Assembly: GCA_021819245.1 (NCBI GenBank)
Contig: JAKARI010000006.1
Location: 1 to 64,000, forward strand
DNA: 64,000 nucleotides
Direction: 5' to 3'
Source: Pseudomonadota bacterium
GTDB lineage: Bacteria; Pseudomonadota; Gammaproteobacteria; Acidiferrobacterales; Acidiferrobacteraceae
Positions within the stretch are counted from its first letter, which is position 1. Every line of letters begins with the position of its first letter. Position numbers and translations under genes: made by a program. The notes under the pieces were generated by a model, which made no database searches, was not told the origin of the DNA, and was given only the letters and a program-made list of their open reading frames with translations. Below, piece after piece: positions 37,540 through 47,843 of this stretch.

Positions 37540-37884
37540 ATGAGGCCCATGAAGAGATGGATCGGCCCGCTCGCCTTGGTGTTATGCGTCATGACCCAGT
37601 CTGTGCTCTGGTTTGGGCGCGGCGGGGTGGTCGCGGTCATGCACCGCGAACGCCATATCCACGCTTTGTCGCGTGCCAATGCCGCGCTGCTAAAGACCGA
37701 CGAGCGGCTTACGGCCGTGGTCAGAAGCCTGAGGCGCGGGCGCGGGGCCATCGAGGCGCAGGCGCGATCGGGACTGGGGATGATCAAAAAGGGCGAGACC
37801 TTCTACGAGATTGTCCCCGGCAGCCCCCCGTCCACGCAGACGGCGCGCGTGTTTCGCAATCAGCAGCTTGCGGCGAGAGGGTAG
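37540..37884 (+). CDS. ftsB: Cell division protein FtsB
   Basis: 114 residues (ATG 37540; ATG 37549 possible). Bitopic divisome protein: a short cytoplasmic N-terminus, one membrane helix (about 9-29), a coiled coil (about 35-75), then the conserved GMIKKGETFYEIV motif. Follows eno as in most gammaproteobacteria, though ispD does not follow. Its last 25 bases overlap the 3' end of ygfZ on the other strand. Confidence 0.93.
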   Translation: MRPMKRWIGPLALVLCVMTQSVLWFGRGGVVAVMHRERHIHALSRANAALLKTDERLTAVVRSLRRGRGAIEAQARSGLGMIKKGETFYEIVPGSPPSTQTARVFRNQQLAARG

Positions 37885-38888
37885 GGCAGATCGCGAAAGG
37901 CAAGCGGCACATCCCCCCACAGGACGATGCCGGCGTCGTGGCTGCTGATCTGAATCACCGCCAAAAGGTCGACGGCCCCGTCGGGCCCGATCTGGGCATC
38001 GACGACGGTGCCGGCGGGTTGCCCTGGGAGGTTCGGGGCCGCGAGTGTGGCGCCAGGCGGCGGCAGGGGGGTATCTGGCGGCAGGGACGCGAGATACATG
38101 CGCTGTTTCAGGCGCCCCAGGTAATGCGTGCGCGCCACGATCTCCTGTCCCGGGTAACACCCCTTGCGGAAGTGGATCCCCCCTAAAAGATCAAGGTTTG
38201 CCATCTGCGGCACGAAGGCCTCGGTGGTCTCCGCGCCTATGGTCGGCAGGCCCGCCTGAATGTCGAGCCAGGCCCAGGCCCGGGTGCCCACGCGTGTCGT
38301 CTCGCGCAGGCGCGAGGGCAGGAGGCGCAGCGCCGATTCCGGCCCCATGAGCAGGTAGCGGGGCGCGCGCCCGGGGATCGCCATGACCGTGATGTCGCCT
38401 GCGGTCGTGGCCTCGGGCAGGGTTGGGGCCGGCAGACCGGCGGTGGCAAGGCTGCGCGCGGCGTCGGGTCCGGACAGGCCGATGAGGGCCCAATCGGGGA
38501 CCGCCGCGATCGTGACCTGGGCGCGCAGGACATACAGGCCCAGGCGCTTTTGCACGCTGGCTGCAAGGGCCGCAGGTAAGAGCAGAAAGAACTCATCTGC
38601 GCGGCGCACGACCCGAAACACGGTGATCATGCGCCCCTGCGCCGTGCAGTAGGCGTCGAGCTGGCTTGCGGCGCCGAGGCTCTGGATATCGTTGCTGAAC
38701 TGGCCGTGGAGAAAGGCCTTGGCGTCGGCGCCGGTCGCGCGCAGGATCGCCATATGGGTGAGTGGGCTCCACACCGTGTCGTGCGCGGCGGCCCGCGCCT
38801 CGGCGCGCCGATCCCCATAGTCGGCAACTGTGCCCTGTTCCAGAAGGCCGCCTTCCTCGATCAGTTCCGCCTTCCATTCCTTCTGCAT
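37860..38888 (-). CDS. ygfZ: Folate-binding protein YgfZ (Fe-S cluster maintenance)
   Basis: 342 residues. A GcvT-like tetrahydrofolate-binding protein needed for some Fe-S enzymes and tRNA thiolation. The diagnostic KGCYPGQEIVARTHYLGRLK motif is present at about 230-250, as is the HGQFSNDIQ segment near residue 65. Convergent and overlapping with ftsB; divergent from the sdh operon, whose SdhB subunit needs three Fe-S clusters. Confidence 0.94.
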   Translation of the reverse strand: MQKEWKAELIEEGGLLEQGTVADYGDRRAEARAAAHDTVWSPLTHMAILRATGADAKAFLHGQFSNDIQSLGAASQLDAYCTAQGRMITVFRVVRRADEFFLLLPAALAASVQKRLGLYVLRAQVTIAAVPDWALIGLSGPDAARSLATAGLPAPTLPEATTAGDITVMAIPGRAPRYLLMGPESALRLLPSRLRETTRVGTRAWAWLDIQAGLPTIGAETTEAFVPQMANLDLLGGIHFRKGCYPGQEIVARTHYLGRLKQRMYLASLPPDTPLPPPGATLAAPNLPGQPAGTVVDAQIGPDGAVDLLAVIQISSHDAGIVLWGDVPLAFRDLPYPLAASC

Positions 38889-38905
38889 GATTCGCCCCCT
38901 ATAAT
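38877..38905 (+). promoter_or_regulatory. Probable promoter of the sdh operon
   Basis: A perfect -10 TATAAT (38900-38905) with TTCCTT (38877-38882) 17 bases upstream overlaps the ygfZ start region. The predicted transcript would begin near 38912, about 58 bases before sdhC. The near-palindromic -10 could also serve ygfZ on the other strand. Confidence 0.5.
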
Positions 38906-38969
38906 ACCGGCATGCGCCCGCCGCATCGCGATCATATCAAAAACCGCTGTCAGGACTAGGGGAGGCTCA

Positions 38970-39344
38970 ATGTCTGGCACGCATCCGCAAGACCTCGGTC
39001 TCGTGACCTTGCGCCTGCCGGTGGGGGCCTATGCCTCCATTTTGCATCGCATCACGGGCATTCTCTTGACCGGTGCGGTGGTACTTGGCGTCGTACTCCT
39101 GCGAGACTCCCTTCAGGGCGCGGGCGCCTTTCGGCAGGTGGCCGGCCGGATAGGGGGTCCCTGGGGGCATGTGATCGGGCCGCTCGCGGTATGGGCCGCC
39201 GCCCAGCATCTCTTCGGCGGCATGCGCCATCTGGCGCACGATGCCGGATGGGGGTTTGGGCGCGATCGCTCGCGCGCAGCCGCCCTTACAGTCATCGTCC
39301 TCGCACTTTTCGCCGGGCTCGGGGCGCTCTGGGCATGGCCGTGA
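38970..39344 (+). CDS. sdhC: Succinate dehydrogenase cytochrome b556 subunit
   Basis: 124 residues with three membrane helices from ATG 38970, preceded by GGGGAGG. Anchors SdhAB and helps bind heme b and ubiquinone. [11 protein letters not shown] is the family's first-helix motif, and [13 protein letters not shown] carries the heme-ligand His. First gene of sdhCDAB. Confidence 0.94.
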   Translation: MSGTHPQDLGLVTLRLPVGAYASILHRITGILLTGAVVLGVVLLRDSLQGAGAFRQVAGRIGGPWGHVIGPLAVWAAAQHLFGGMRHLAHDAGWGFGRDRSRAAALTVIVLALFAGLGALWAWP

Positions 39345-39685
39345 GCGACCGCAGTATCGGCAGTCGCCGAGCCGGGAGCGGGGCCTATCTGCTCGTGCGT
39401 GCAAGCGCTGTCATGATCGCCGGCGGGGCGCTCGCATTCGCCGCCCTGATGGCCGATCTGCCGCGCTGGGGCTACGGTCCGTGGCAGGCGCTCTTTCATG
39501 GGACGGCGGCGCGCATTCTCGTGGTGGGGTGGCTCGCGGCCGTGGCGCTGCATGCCTATCTTGGATGCGATTCGATTCTGAAAGACTATGTCCAGAGCGC
39601 CTGGGCGCGCCTTGTCGGCCTCATGGTGATCGCGACCCTCTTACTCGTGCTGGTCGCTTATGGCGTGGTGGCGGTATGGGCGTAG
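39335..39685 (+). CDS. sdhD: Succinate dehydrogenase hydrophobic membrane anchor subunit
   Basis: 116 residues, three helices. The motif [15 protein letters not shown] in the second helix region matches the His and Asp-Tyr quinone/heme site of SdhD. Start ATG 39335 overlaps sdhC by ten bases; GTG 39341 (GTGA overlap) is an alternative. Its end overlaps sdhA by ten bases. Confidence 0.9.
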   Translation: MAVSDRSIGSRRAGSGAYLLVRASAVMIAGGALAFAALMADLPRWGYGPWQALFHGTAARILVVGWLAAVALHAYLGCDSILKDYVQSAWARLVGLMVIATLLLVLVAYGVVAVWA

Positions 39686-41448
39686 GCACGCGGCTTGCGC
39701 GCCGTCAGTTCGACTGCCTGGTGCTGGGCGCGGGCGGGGCCGGCCTGCGGGCCGCCTTGCAGCTCGCCGAAGGGGAGGCCCATGTGGCGGTTGTGTCCAA
39801 GGTCTTTCCGACACGCTCGCACACCGTGGCGGCACAAGGCGGGGTGAATGCGGCGCTTGGCAATGTCGTGCCGGATTCCTGGCATTGGCACATGTACGAT
39901 ACGGTCAAGGGCGGGGATTATCTCGGCGATCAGGATGCCATCGAGTATCTATGCCGGGCGGCGAGCCGGCTCGTCATCGAGCTCGAGCATTATGGCGTGC
40001 CGTTTTCCCGTATCGATGATGGGCGGATCTATCAGCGCAAATTCGGGGGCCAGAGCCAGAATTTCGGAGGCGAGCAGGCGGCACGCACATGCGCGGCCGC
40101 CGATCGCACGGGTCATGCCATCCTGCACGCCCTCTATCAGCAGAACATGCGCGCCAAGACCCATTTTTTCGATGAGTTTTTTGCGATCGATCTCTTGCGC
40201 GACGCCTCCGGGAATACCCTGGGCGCCCTGGTCCTGGAGATCGAGACCGGTGAGCTGCTCGTGATCGAGAGCAAGACGACGCTGATCGCGACCGGCGGCG
40301 CCGGGCGCATGTACCGGACCAGCACCAATGCCCTGATCAATACCGGCGACGGGCTGGCCATCGCGCTGCGGGCCGGCCTTCCCTTGCAGGACATGGAGTT
40401 CATTCAGTTCCACCCCACCGGGCTTGCCGGGATCGGGGTCTTGATCACCGAGGGCGCCCGGGGCGAGGGGGGGTATCTCGTCAACGGCCGCGGCGAGCGC
40501 TTTATGGAGCGTTACGCGCCGCATGCCCGGGATCTGGCCAGCCGCGATGTGGTAAGCCGGGCGATTCACATCGAGGTGTCAGAGGGACGCGGCTGCGGGC
40601 CGCGCGCCGATCATGTGGAATTGAAGCTCGATCATCTGGGCGATGATGTCATTCGCAAGCGCCTGCCGGGCATACGGGATACCGTGCTGCGCTTTGCCCA
40701 TATCGATCCATCGCGCGCGCCGATCCCGGTCTATCCGACGGCTCACTACATCATGGGCGGCATCCCCACCAACCGTTTCGGACAGGTCGTGGCGCCCGAG
40801 CGCCATGGCCCGGAGGAGCCGCAGCCCGGGCTCTATGCGGTCGGCGAGTGCGCGTGCGTGTCGGTGCATGGCGCCAACCGCCTGGGCGGCAATTCCCTGC
40901 TCGACATCATCGTGTTTGGGCGGGCTGCCGGCAATCATATGCTCGCCGCGTTGAAGGAGCAGCGTTACCATAAGCCCCTGCCGGGGGAGGCCGTGGAGCG
41001 CGCGCTCGAGCGGGTGCAGCGCTGGGAGCGCCCGGGAGACGAGTCCGTGGGTGCGCTCGGCCTGGAGCTGCGGCAGGTCATGGAGCGCTATTGCGGGGTG
41101 TTTCGCACGCAGGATGTGTTAGACGAGGGGGTGCGGCGGGTGCGCGAGATCCGCGAGCGGCTCGCCCATGCCGGGCTGCGTGATCACAGCCGGGTCTTCA
41201 ATACGGCGCGCATCGAGGCCTTGGAGCTGGAGAATCTCGTCGAGGTGGCGCTCGCGACCGTGGTATCGGCGGCGGCGCGTCACGAGAGCCGCGGGGCGCA
41301 TTCACGCGTGGATTATCCCGAGCGCAACGACAATCGCTGGTTGAAGCACACCCTCTATTTGCGGGCAGGCGAGACGATAGACTATAAGCCGGTACGCATG
41401 AAGCCGTTGACGGTCGACTCGTTTCCGCCGGTGGCGCGTGTGTACTAA
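39676..41448 (+). CDS. sdhA: Succinate dehydrogenase flavoprotein subunit
   Basis: 590 residues from ATG 39676. Oxidises succinate to fumarate using covalent [18 protein letters not shown] is the dinucleotide-binding fold, [17 protein letters not shown] contains the FAD-linked His, and [17 protein letters not shown] and [13 protein letters not shown] are conserved active-site segments. Length and domains are normal; the longer frame upstream is a shadow. Confidence 0.98.
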   Translation: MGVGTRLARRQFDCLVLGAGGAGLRAALQLAEGEAHVAVVSKVFPTRSHTVAAQGGVNAALGNVVPDSWHWHMYDTVKGGDYLGDQDAIEYLCRAASRLVIELEHYGVPFSRIDDGRIYQRKFGGQSQNFGGEQAARTCAAADRTGHAILHALYQQNMRAKTHFFDEFFAIDLLRDASGNTLGALVLEIETGELLVIESKTTLIATGGAGRMYRTSTNALINTGDGLAIALRAGLPLQDMEFIQFHPTGLAGIGVLITEGARGEGGYLVNGRGERFMERYAPHARDLASRDVVSRAIHIEVSEGRGCGPRADHVELKLDHLGDDVIRKRLPGIRDTVLRFAHIDPSRAPIPVYPTAHYIMGGIPTNRFGQVVAPERHGPEEPQPGLYAVGECACVSVHGANRLGGNSLLDIIVFGRAAGNHMLAALKEQRYHKPLPGEAVERALERVQRWERPGDESVGALGLELRQVMERYCGVFRTQDVLDEGVRRVREIRERLAHAGLRDHSRVFNTARIEALELENLVEVALATVVSAAARHESRGAHSRVDYPERNDNRWLKHTLYLRAGETIDYKPVRMKPLTVDSFPPVARVY

Positions 41449-41459
41449 GAAGGAGGCCC

Positions 41460-43683
<2,224 letters not shown>

Positions 43684-43701
43684 AGGGCGGGCCTTAAGAC
43701 G

Positions 43702-43735
43702 GCCCGGCCGCAAGACCGGGGTCTTGCGGCCGGGC
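43702..43735. terminator. 15-bp perfect hairpin between serS and doxX
   Basis: A 15-bp perfect stem with a four-base CGGG loop lies between the convergent genes. No T-tract on either side, so it could act as a bidirectional barrier or an mRNA 3' stabiliser. Confidence 0.5.
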
Positions 43736-43753
43736 GCGGGGATGCACGGTCGA

Positions 43754-44158
43754 TCAGGACTTGCCGCGCTTTAAGTAGGCGTCCAGGCTCAGGCAGCCGG
43801 CCCCGTTGACCGCAAGCACCATGAGGCCGCCGGTGAAGCTCACCTCGGCGAGCGCCATGATCTGATCGGTCATGGTCGACAGATCCTGGTGGAAGATGAC
43901 GATGGCGGCGATCGAGAAAAGCGCAAGCAGCGCGGCCGCCCAGCGCGTCCACAGGCCCGCCATGACCGCAAACCCCCCGAGGAGCTCCACGGCGATCACG
44001 ATCGGCAGCAGCCCGCCCGGGACCCCGTAGTGGACCATGTAGGCCCGCGTTCCTGCATAGTTTTCGATCTTGCCGATGGCGGCAAAGACGAAGATGAACG
44101 CCAGAAATATGCGCCCGATGAGATCAATGACTGAAAGCCCCTTATTATTGTTCGACAT
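43754..44158 (-). CDS. DoxX family membrane protein
   Basis: 134 residues with four membrane helices. LIGRIFLAFIFVFAAIGKI and the later GLWTRWAAALLALF and SFTGGLMVLAVNG segments are typical of the DoxX/YphA family. In thermoacidophilic archaea DoxX-like proteins belong to thiosulfate:quinone oxidoreductase, but most bacterial members are uncharacterised and nothing nearby supports a sulfur role. Single gene with AGGAGG just upstream. Confidence 0.85.
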   Translation of the reverse strand: MSNNNKGLSVIDLIGRIFLAFIFVFAAIGKIENYAGTRAYMVHYGVPGGLLPIVIAVELLGGFAVMAGLWTRWAAALLALFSIAAIVIFHQDLSTMTDQIMALAEVSFTGGLMVLAVNGAGCLSLDAYLKRGKS

Positions 44159-44173
44159 CGTGGAGTCCTCCTA

Positions 44174-44188
44174 GCGGGATCATCCCGC
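44174..44188. promoter_or_regulatory. Palindrome upstream of doxX
   Basis: GCGGGAT-C-ATCCCGC is a perfect 7-bp inverted repeat 15 bases before the doxX start. It could be an operator or a small leader hairpin. No regulator is identifiable. Confidence 0.35.
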
Positions 44189-44280
44189 GGGCAACAGCCT
44201 AGAATGGTTTCAAGGGCCTGTCCAGACTGACGCGCCCCCGGGTGGAGTTAGCGGCACCGAGACGGTATCCTAGCGGCCCA

Positions 44281-44368
44281 GGAGAGGTGGCAGAGCGGTC
44301 GAATGCGGCGGTCTTGAAAACCGTTGAAGGGCAACCTTCCGGGGGTTCGAATCCCTCCCTCTCCGCCA
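44281..44368 (+). tRNA. tRNA-Ser (anticodon UGA)
   Basis: 88 nt including the encoded CCA. The acceptor stem GGAGAGG pairs with CCTCTCC, followed by discriminator G and CCA. The anticodon loop CTTGAAA within GGT...ACC places UGA in the centre. The long variable arm and the GGTTCGAATCC T-arm are typical of class II tRNA-Ser. Its 3' end begins the direct repeat found again at 45514. Confidence 0.97.
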
Positions 44369-44476
44369 TCTTGCAAACGATCACAAGCGCGGGGCGCGGC
44401 CCTACCCCGACCCGCCGACAGCCGGCCGCCATCGCGGCGTAGGGGCCGGGTTTTGCGGGGCCCCCTGCGGCCAGCC
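44341..44476 (+). repeat. Direct repeat, copy A (tRNA-Ser 3' end plus 108 bases)
   Basis: From the T-arm of tRNA-Ser through a GC-rich segment with a GGGGCC/GGCCCC hairpin. It matches 45514-45647 nearly base for base; differences are a 2-base deletion in the tRNA acceptor end, one C/T change and small changes around 44440. Confidence 0.93.
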
Positions 44477-44803
44477 AAAGACAGCACCCCTGGTACGAGG
44501 CTTTCTCACCACGCGGTCCCATGCAGACGGGGTGACGGGACCGGCACGCCCTGGCCCGCGTAAGCCCCCTGGGGCACGAGGCGAGACTGTCGTGCGGGCA
44601 TCGTCGGTATTTCGTCGGATCTTTTCAGGCCGCCTAATGTGGGCAAGGCATGGCTGCGTTCGCGATGTGGCTTATCGTTCTTTGGTGATACCCGATGGAT
44701 TGCCATCGCCTCGATGATCGAGAAAGTGTATATGGGGTGGGAGCGTGTCATGAAGCGCATCGCCGTCGGTGGCTACTACCAACTCCACTGAACTCCGCGT
44801 GCC
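44477..44803. other. Non-coding remnant stretch between repeat A and the toxin gene
   Basis: No supported gene. It contains a copy of part of the HEPN pseudogene (44693-44778); the rest resembles nothing I can name. Confidence 0.5.
44693..44778 (+). pseudogene. Fragment of HEPN (HepT-like) gene
   Basis: This segment matches 46406-46496 with a single substitution (T for C near 44727) and a 6-base deletion after CGCCGTCG. It encodes the RWIAIASMIEK-type helix of the HEPN protein but nothing flanks it that would complete the gene. A displaced partial duplicate. Confidence 0.85.
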
Positions 44804-45088
44804 TTACTTCTGCGATGGCCATTGCCTGGCCGCGTGCAGGACGCGCAGGACGCGCACCAGATTACCAGCCACGTCATAGATCAGGACGTAATTGTGATGC
44901 GTTACCAGTTCGCGGGTGCCAGTGATACGGCCGGGCCGACCAAGGTCGGGATGATCGACTAAGAGGCCAGCCTTTTCTGCAAACAGTTCATCAAGGGCTA
45001 GCGCGACGGCCGGGTTGTCGGCCTCGATGTGGTCATAGATTTCGTCGCGGTCTTGCGTTGCCTCGGGTGTCCAAAACAGCTCTATCAT
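44804..45088 (-). CDS. ParE/RelE superfamily toxin
   Basis: 94 residues, normal. The WTPEATQDRDEIYDHIEADNP start, LVDHPDLGRPGRI and HHNYVLIYDVAGNLVRVLRVLHAARQWP end match type II toxins of the ParE/RelE fold. ParE types inhibit gyrase and RelE types cleave mRNA; the sequence alone does not decide. Overlaps its antitoxin gene by four bases. The pair sits between the two tRNA-derived repeats. Confidence 0.9.
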   Translation of the reverse strand: MIELFWTPEATQDRDEIYDHIEADNPAVALALDELFAEKAGLLVDHPDLGRPGRITGTRELVTHHNYVLIYDVAGNLVRVLRVLHAARQWPSQK

Positions 45089-45375
45089 TCGCCGGATGCT
45101 TCAAGCCGGTGGCGCGTTGCTGCCCGCTTGGCCGCGAACTCGGCTTCGACATCGACCGATGAAATCAGGTTGCCGGAGTTGGCTGAGTCCAGGCCGATTT
45201 GCACCTGGCGACGGAACCAGGCGTCATGCTCTGACACCTCCTGTTGCTGGCGCACGAAGTCGCGCATGAAGTCGCGCAGTAGTTGCGCGGCGTTGCGGTC
45301 ACGGGCCTTGGCTGCGGTGGAGAATTCAGTTTTCAGAGCCTTATCGACCCGGAAAGTAAAGGTTGCTTCGCTCAT
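45085..45375 (-). CDS. RelB/ParD-like (ribbon-helix-helix) antitoxin
   Basis: 96 residues from ATG 45375 with GAGGAC upstream. The N-terminal TFTFRVDKALKTEFSTAA followed by a helix is a ribbon-helix-helix DNA-binding motif. The acidic C-terminus would neutralise the toxin encoded just downstream. Longer frames reaching 45603 or 45835 run through the repeat and are not real. Confidence 0.88.
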   Translation of the reverse strand: MSEATFTFRVDKALKTEFSTAAKARDRNAAQLLRDFMRDFVRQQQEVSEHDAWFRRQVQIGLDSANSGNLISSVDVEAEFAAKRAATRHRLEASGE

Positions 45376-45403
45376 GGTGTTGTCCTCGTGTGTTGCAAGA
45401 TAA

Positions 45404-45416
45404 GTGCATGGTAGCA
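45404..45416. promoter_or_regulatory. Possible toxin-antitoxin operator
   Basis: GTGC-ATGGT-AGCAC-like inverted repeat upstream of the antitoxin start; on the minus strand a -10-like TTATCT lies between it and the ribosome site. Such palindromes are where these antitoxins usually bind. Confidence 0.35.
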
Positions 45417-45462
45417 CATTGCGCGATGCGCCCCCAACCAGGCGCAAACCTCCGGTTGCTTG

Positions 45463-45481
45463 GGCAACATTTTGGCAACAT
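45463..45481 (+). repeat. Tandem GGCAACAT motifs near repeat B
   Basis: Two copies of GGCAACAT spaced by three T's lie 33 bases before repeat B. Short direct repeats of this kind occur as integrase arm sites near attachment sites, so this may be a relic of an integrated element. No integrase gene is present. Confidence 0.35.
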
Positions 45482-45513
45482 GGCTTTGTAATCCCGTATC
45501 CATGTGGCATGTT

Positions 45514-45647
45514 GGGGGTTCGAATCCCTCTCTCCGCCATCTTGCAAACGATCACAAGCGCGGGGCGCGGTCCTACCCCGACCCGCCGACAGCCGGCCGC
45601 CATCGCGGGCTAGGGGCCGGGTTTTGCGGGGCCCCCTGCGGCCAGCC
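45514..45647 (+). repeat. Direct repeat, copy B (partial tRNA-Ser 3' end plus flank)
   Basis: Repeats 44341-44476. The tRNA part is only the T-arm and the acceptor 3' half (with two bases missing) and cannot make a tRNA. Distance between copies is 1,173 bases, and the toxin-antitoxin pair lies between. Confidence 0.93.
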
Positions 45648-45734
45648 GGAAGAGTGCGTCGACCTCGGCATTCTGCCAGATCTCTTCGCGCTCGTGGCGG
45701 CCAAAGCGCGACCTTTTGGCCATTGCCCGTGTGT
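45639..45734 (-). pseudogene. 96-bp fragment of the RIO-type kinase gene
   Basis: Identical by eye to 47486-47581, inside the kinase gene below and in the same orientation. It overlaps repeat B by nine bases (CGGCCAGCC), which is the microhomology at the junction. Confidence 0.93.
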
Positions 45735-45979
45735 GCTGCAGGATGCGACGCCTTGATTAGTTCCCGACTATGGGCCCGTTGCATAGGGGCCACTTCACTC
45801 TCATCCTGACTCCAAAGGCCGACACGATCCGGCAATGCCGGGGTGCCCCTATAAATGCAAGGATGGTGGCTCAGGATTCGTTTCCACTGCCTGGGGCGCT
45901 ATGCGACATGGCAAGCCAAGGGGATGATGCAATAGGGGTCGCCTTCGTTTTCCCGATCGCGCTTCGCTAAAATAACATT

Positions 45980-46274
45980 ATGGATAGCTCGTCTCATACG
46001 CTTTTTGATCGGATCTGCGCCGACCGACCCCTTGAGCGGCGGGCGCTTGCGCAAGCGCGCGCGAAGTGCTCGATTGGCTGGCGCATCAGGGGGTCACGGC
46101 CCGCGTGATCGGGTCCTTGGCCAGCGGGCGATTTGGGCTGTATTCGGATGTCGATTTTTGATCACCCATCTGGCTTACCCTGAGCAGCGATACGCGCTCG
46201 AGGCCGGCGTGGAGGACCGGATGGGCCAAATCCCTTTTGACGTGATCTACCAAGATGAGGTGGATTGGTCATGA
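45980..46274 (+). pseudogene. MNT-type nucleotidyltransferase antitoxin gene, frameshifted
   Basis: Reading across frames gives LFDRICADRP... then EVLDWLAHQGV, GSLASGRFGLYSDVDF, LITHLAYPEQR and DVIYQDEVDW. GS-x-x-SGR-x-x-x-x-SDVDF is the minimal nucleotidyltransferase motif of MntA-like antitoxins. Two shifts break it: an extra GC in a GC repeat near 46055-46063, and one missing T in the T5 run at 46155-46159. Its stop overlaps the HEPN start by four bases, the normal MntA-HepT coupling. Confidence 0.82.
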
Positions 46275-46770
46275 ATCATGTGGCCTTAGGCGCCCTGATA
46301 GCGCGTGATGAGGCGAGTATTGAAAAGGAAATGGCCCTTCTCGAGAGGGCGCTCGCGATCTCGGCTCACGATATGCGAGCCCTTTCCCCGGTCTTGGATG
46401 ATGTTCGATGGATTGCCATCGCCTCGATGATCGAGAAAGCGTATATGGGGTGGGAGCGTGTCATGAAGCGCATCGCCGTCGATGTCGATGGCTACTGCCC
46501 GCAGGGGGGACTCCTGGCGCCGGGATCTGGTGGAGCCAATGGGTATGGCTGTCGGTAGGCGTCCGGCCGTTTTTACGGAGGCGACCCTGGCTTGAGATCC
46601 ATGCCCTGCGCTTCTTTCGTCATCGGGAACGAAATCTCTACGGGGCCGATGTGGAACAGGAGCGGACACGAGATATCGCCATCCGGGCACGGCGGGCATG
46701 GGACCTCTGGAAGGCGGACCTTGAGCGCTTTCTGACTGTCTTGGGGGGCCGCGAGCCCCCCGCAATCTCG
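46271..46770 (+). pseudogene. HEPN (HepT-like) toxin gene, frameshifted
   Basis: ATG 46271 opens a HEPN-like helical protein (LIARDEASIEKEMALLERAL, then RWIAIASMIEKAYMGWERVM). After residue 80 or so the frame is lost near a G6 run (46504-46509), continues in another frame (LVEPMGMAVGRRPAV), and shifts again near 46595 to EIHALRFFRHRERNLYG, which carries the RNase-type R-x(4)-H region. The end is approximate. Probably inactive unless frames are restored. Confidence 0.8.
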
Positions 46771-46925
46771 CATCATGCGTGGGGCGGCGCCTCCTTGACC
46801 CGCGGGGGGTGGCCGCCTTGGCTCGCCATGGCCGCAATCAGAGGTGCAGGCCCCGTTTTTGCCCCCCGGATCCTATTGGGGGCGCACGCGTGTTCCCAAT
46901 GCGGCCCTTGCGGCGTATGTGAAGG

Positions 46926-47843
46926 TCAATCAGCGCGGCCTTCTTCGGCGCGCGCGGCCAGACGCGCCTGGCGATGCTCTTCTTCGCGGCGTACGGCATC
47001 GATCTCGCGCAAGACCTGGGCGATATCGGGAGGGGTTGCGTCAGGCTGATAGATTCCCGTCAAGGGGGTGTCTGGCTTAAGGTCGCGGGCCTGATGAAGC
47101 GCCCACATTTCGCGCCCGTAATCGGTTGTCGCAAGCGCAGGCGCAAAGCGCCCCAAGTAGGCCGCGAGATGATCGATGTCGCGCACGAAAAAGGCTGCGG
47201 CATTATTGTTGGCGGCGGCATCGAGATGTTGCGGCAGGTCGATGATGACCGGGCCATGGGTGTCTAGGAGGACGTTGTATTCGCTCAAGTCGCCATGGAC
47301 GATGCCCGCACAGAGCATGCGCGCCACATCACGCATGAGGGCGGCATGGATGGCAACTGCTTCAGTGGCCGTGAGGGTCAGGTCGGAAAGCCGCGGCGCC
47401 GGGTTTCCGGCGGCGTCTACGATGAGCTCCATAAGCAGCACGCCGTCGATGCACAGATAGGGTTTGGGGACCCGCGCCCCGGCATCGGCCAGCCGGAAGA
47501 GTGCGTCGACCTCGGCATTCTGCCAGATCTCTTCGCGCTCGTGGCGGCCAAAGCGCGACCTTTTGGCCATTGCCCGTGTGCGCCGGCTGTCGCGGACCGT
47601 GCGCCCCTCCTCGTAGAGTCCGGCCTGACGGAAGCCCCGTTGGCGGGCCTCCTTGTACACCTTGGCGCAGCGCACGCCCTCTGCGGTCGCGACGACAAAG
47701 AGGTCGGCCTCCTTGCCGCTTCGCAGAGGCTGGATCACATGGTCGATGAGACCATCTTCCAGCAGGGGTGCCAAGGTCTTGGGGATGCGCAAAGTCGGCT
47801 TACCGCGCCCTGGGCCCCGAGGGGCGCAGGAACTGACGGCCAA
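46926..47843 (-). CDS. RIO-type serine/threonine protein kinase
   Basis: About 305 residues. Atypical kinase of the bacterial RIO1 group (PA4780-like). PLRSGKEADLFVV (nucleotide loop with invariant Lys after it in CAKVYKE), the catalytic HGDLSEYNVLL and the metal-binding IIDLPQ are present. Start uncertain: TTG 47843 is the only extension; no ATG precedes the conserved region. Convergent with the HEPN remnant; a 96-bp copy of its middle lies at 45639. Target unknown. Confidence 0.88.
   Translation of the reverse strand: MAVSSCAPRGPGRGKPTLRIPKTLAPLLEDGLIDHVIQPLRSGKEADLFVVATAEGVRCAKVYKEARQRGFRQAGLYEEGRTVRDSRRTRAMAKRSRFGRHEREEIWQNAEVDALFRLADAGARVPKPYLCIDGVLLMELIVDAAGNPAPRLSDLTLTATEAVAIHAALMRDVARMLCAGIVHGDLSEYNVLLDTHGPVIIDLPQHLDAAANNNAAAFFVRDIDHLAAYLGRFAPALATTDYGREMWALHQARDLKPDTPLTGIYQPDATPPDIAQVLREIDAVRREEEHRQARLAARAEEGRAD

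Larger units (their letters stand above)
45376..45979. other. Gap holding repeat and gene fragments
   Basis: No intact gene. It contains, in order, the antitoxin promoter region, the direct GGCAACAT pair (45463-45481), repeat copy B and the kinase fragment (45639-45734). About 245 bases that I cannot assign lie before the MNT pseudogene. Confidence 0.6.

Noticed and set aside
45700-45835. Minus-strand peptide resembling an IS630 transposase segment (LWSQDES)
   Set aside because: Only about eight residues match and no other transposase motif or inverted repeat is nearby.
46844-47080. Plus-strand ORF at the HEPN-kinase junction
   Set aside because: Extends antisense into the kinase gene and resembles nothing known.
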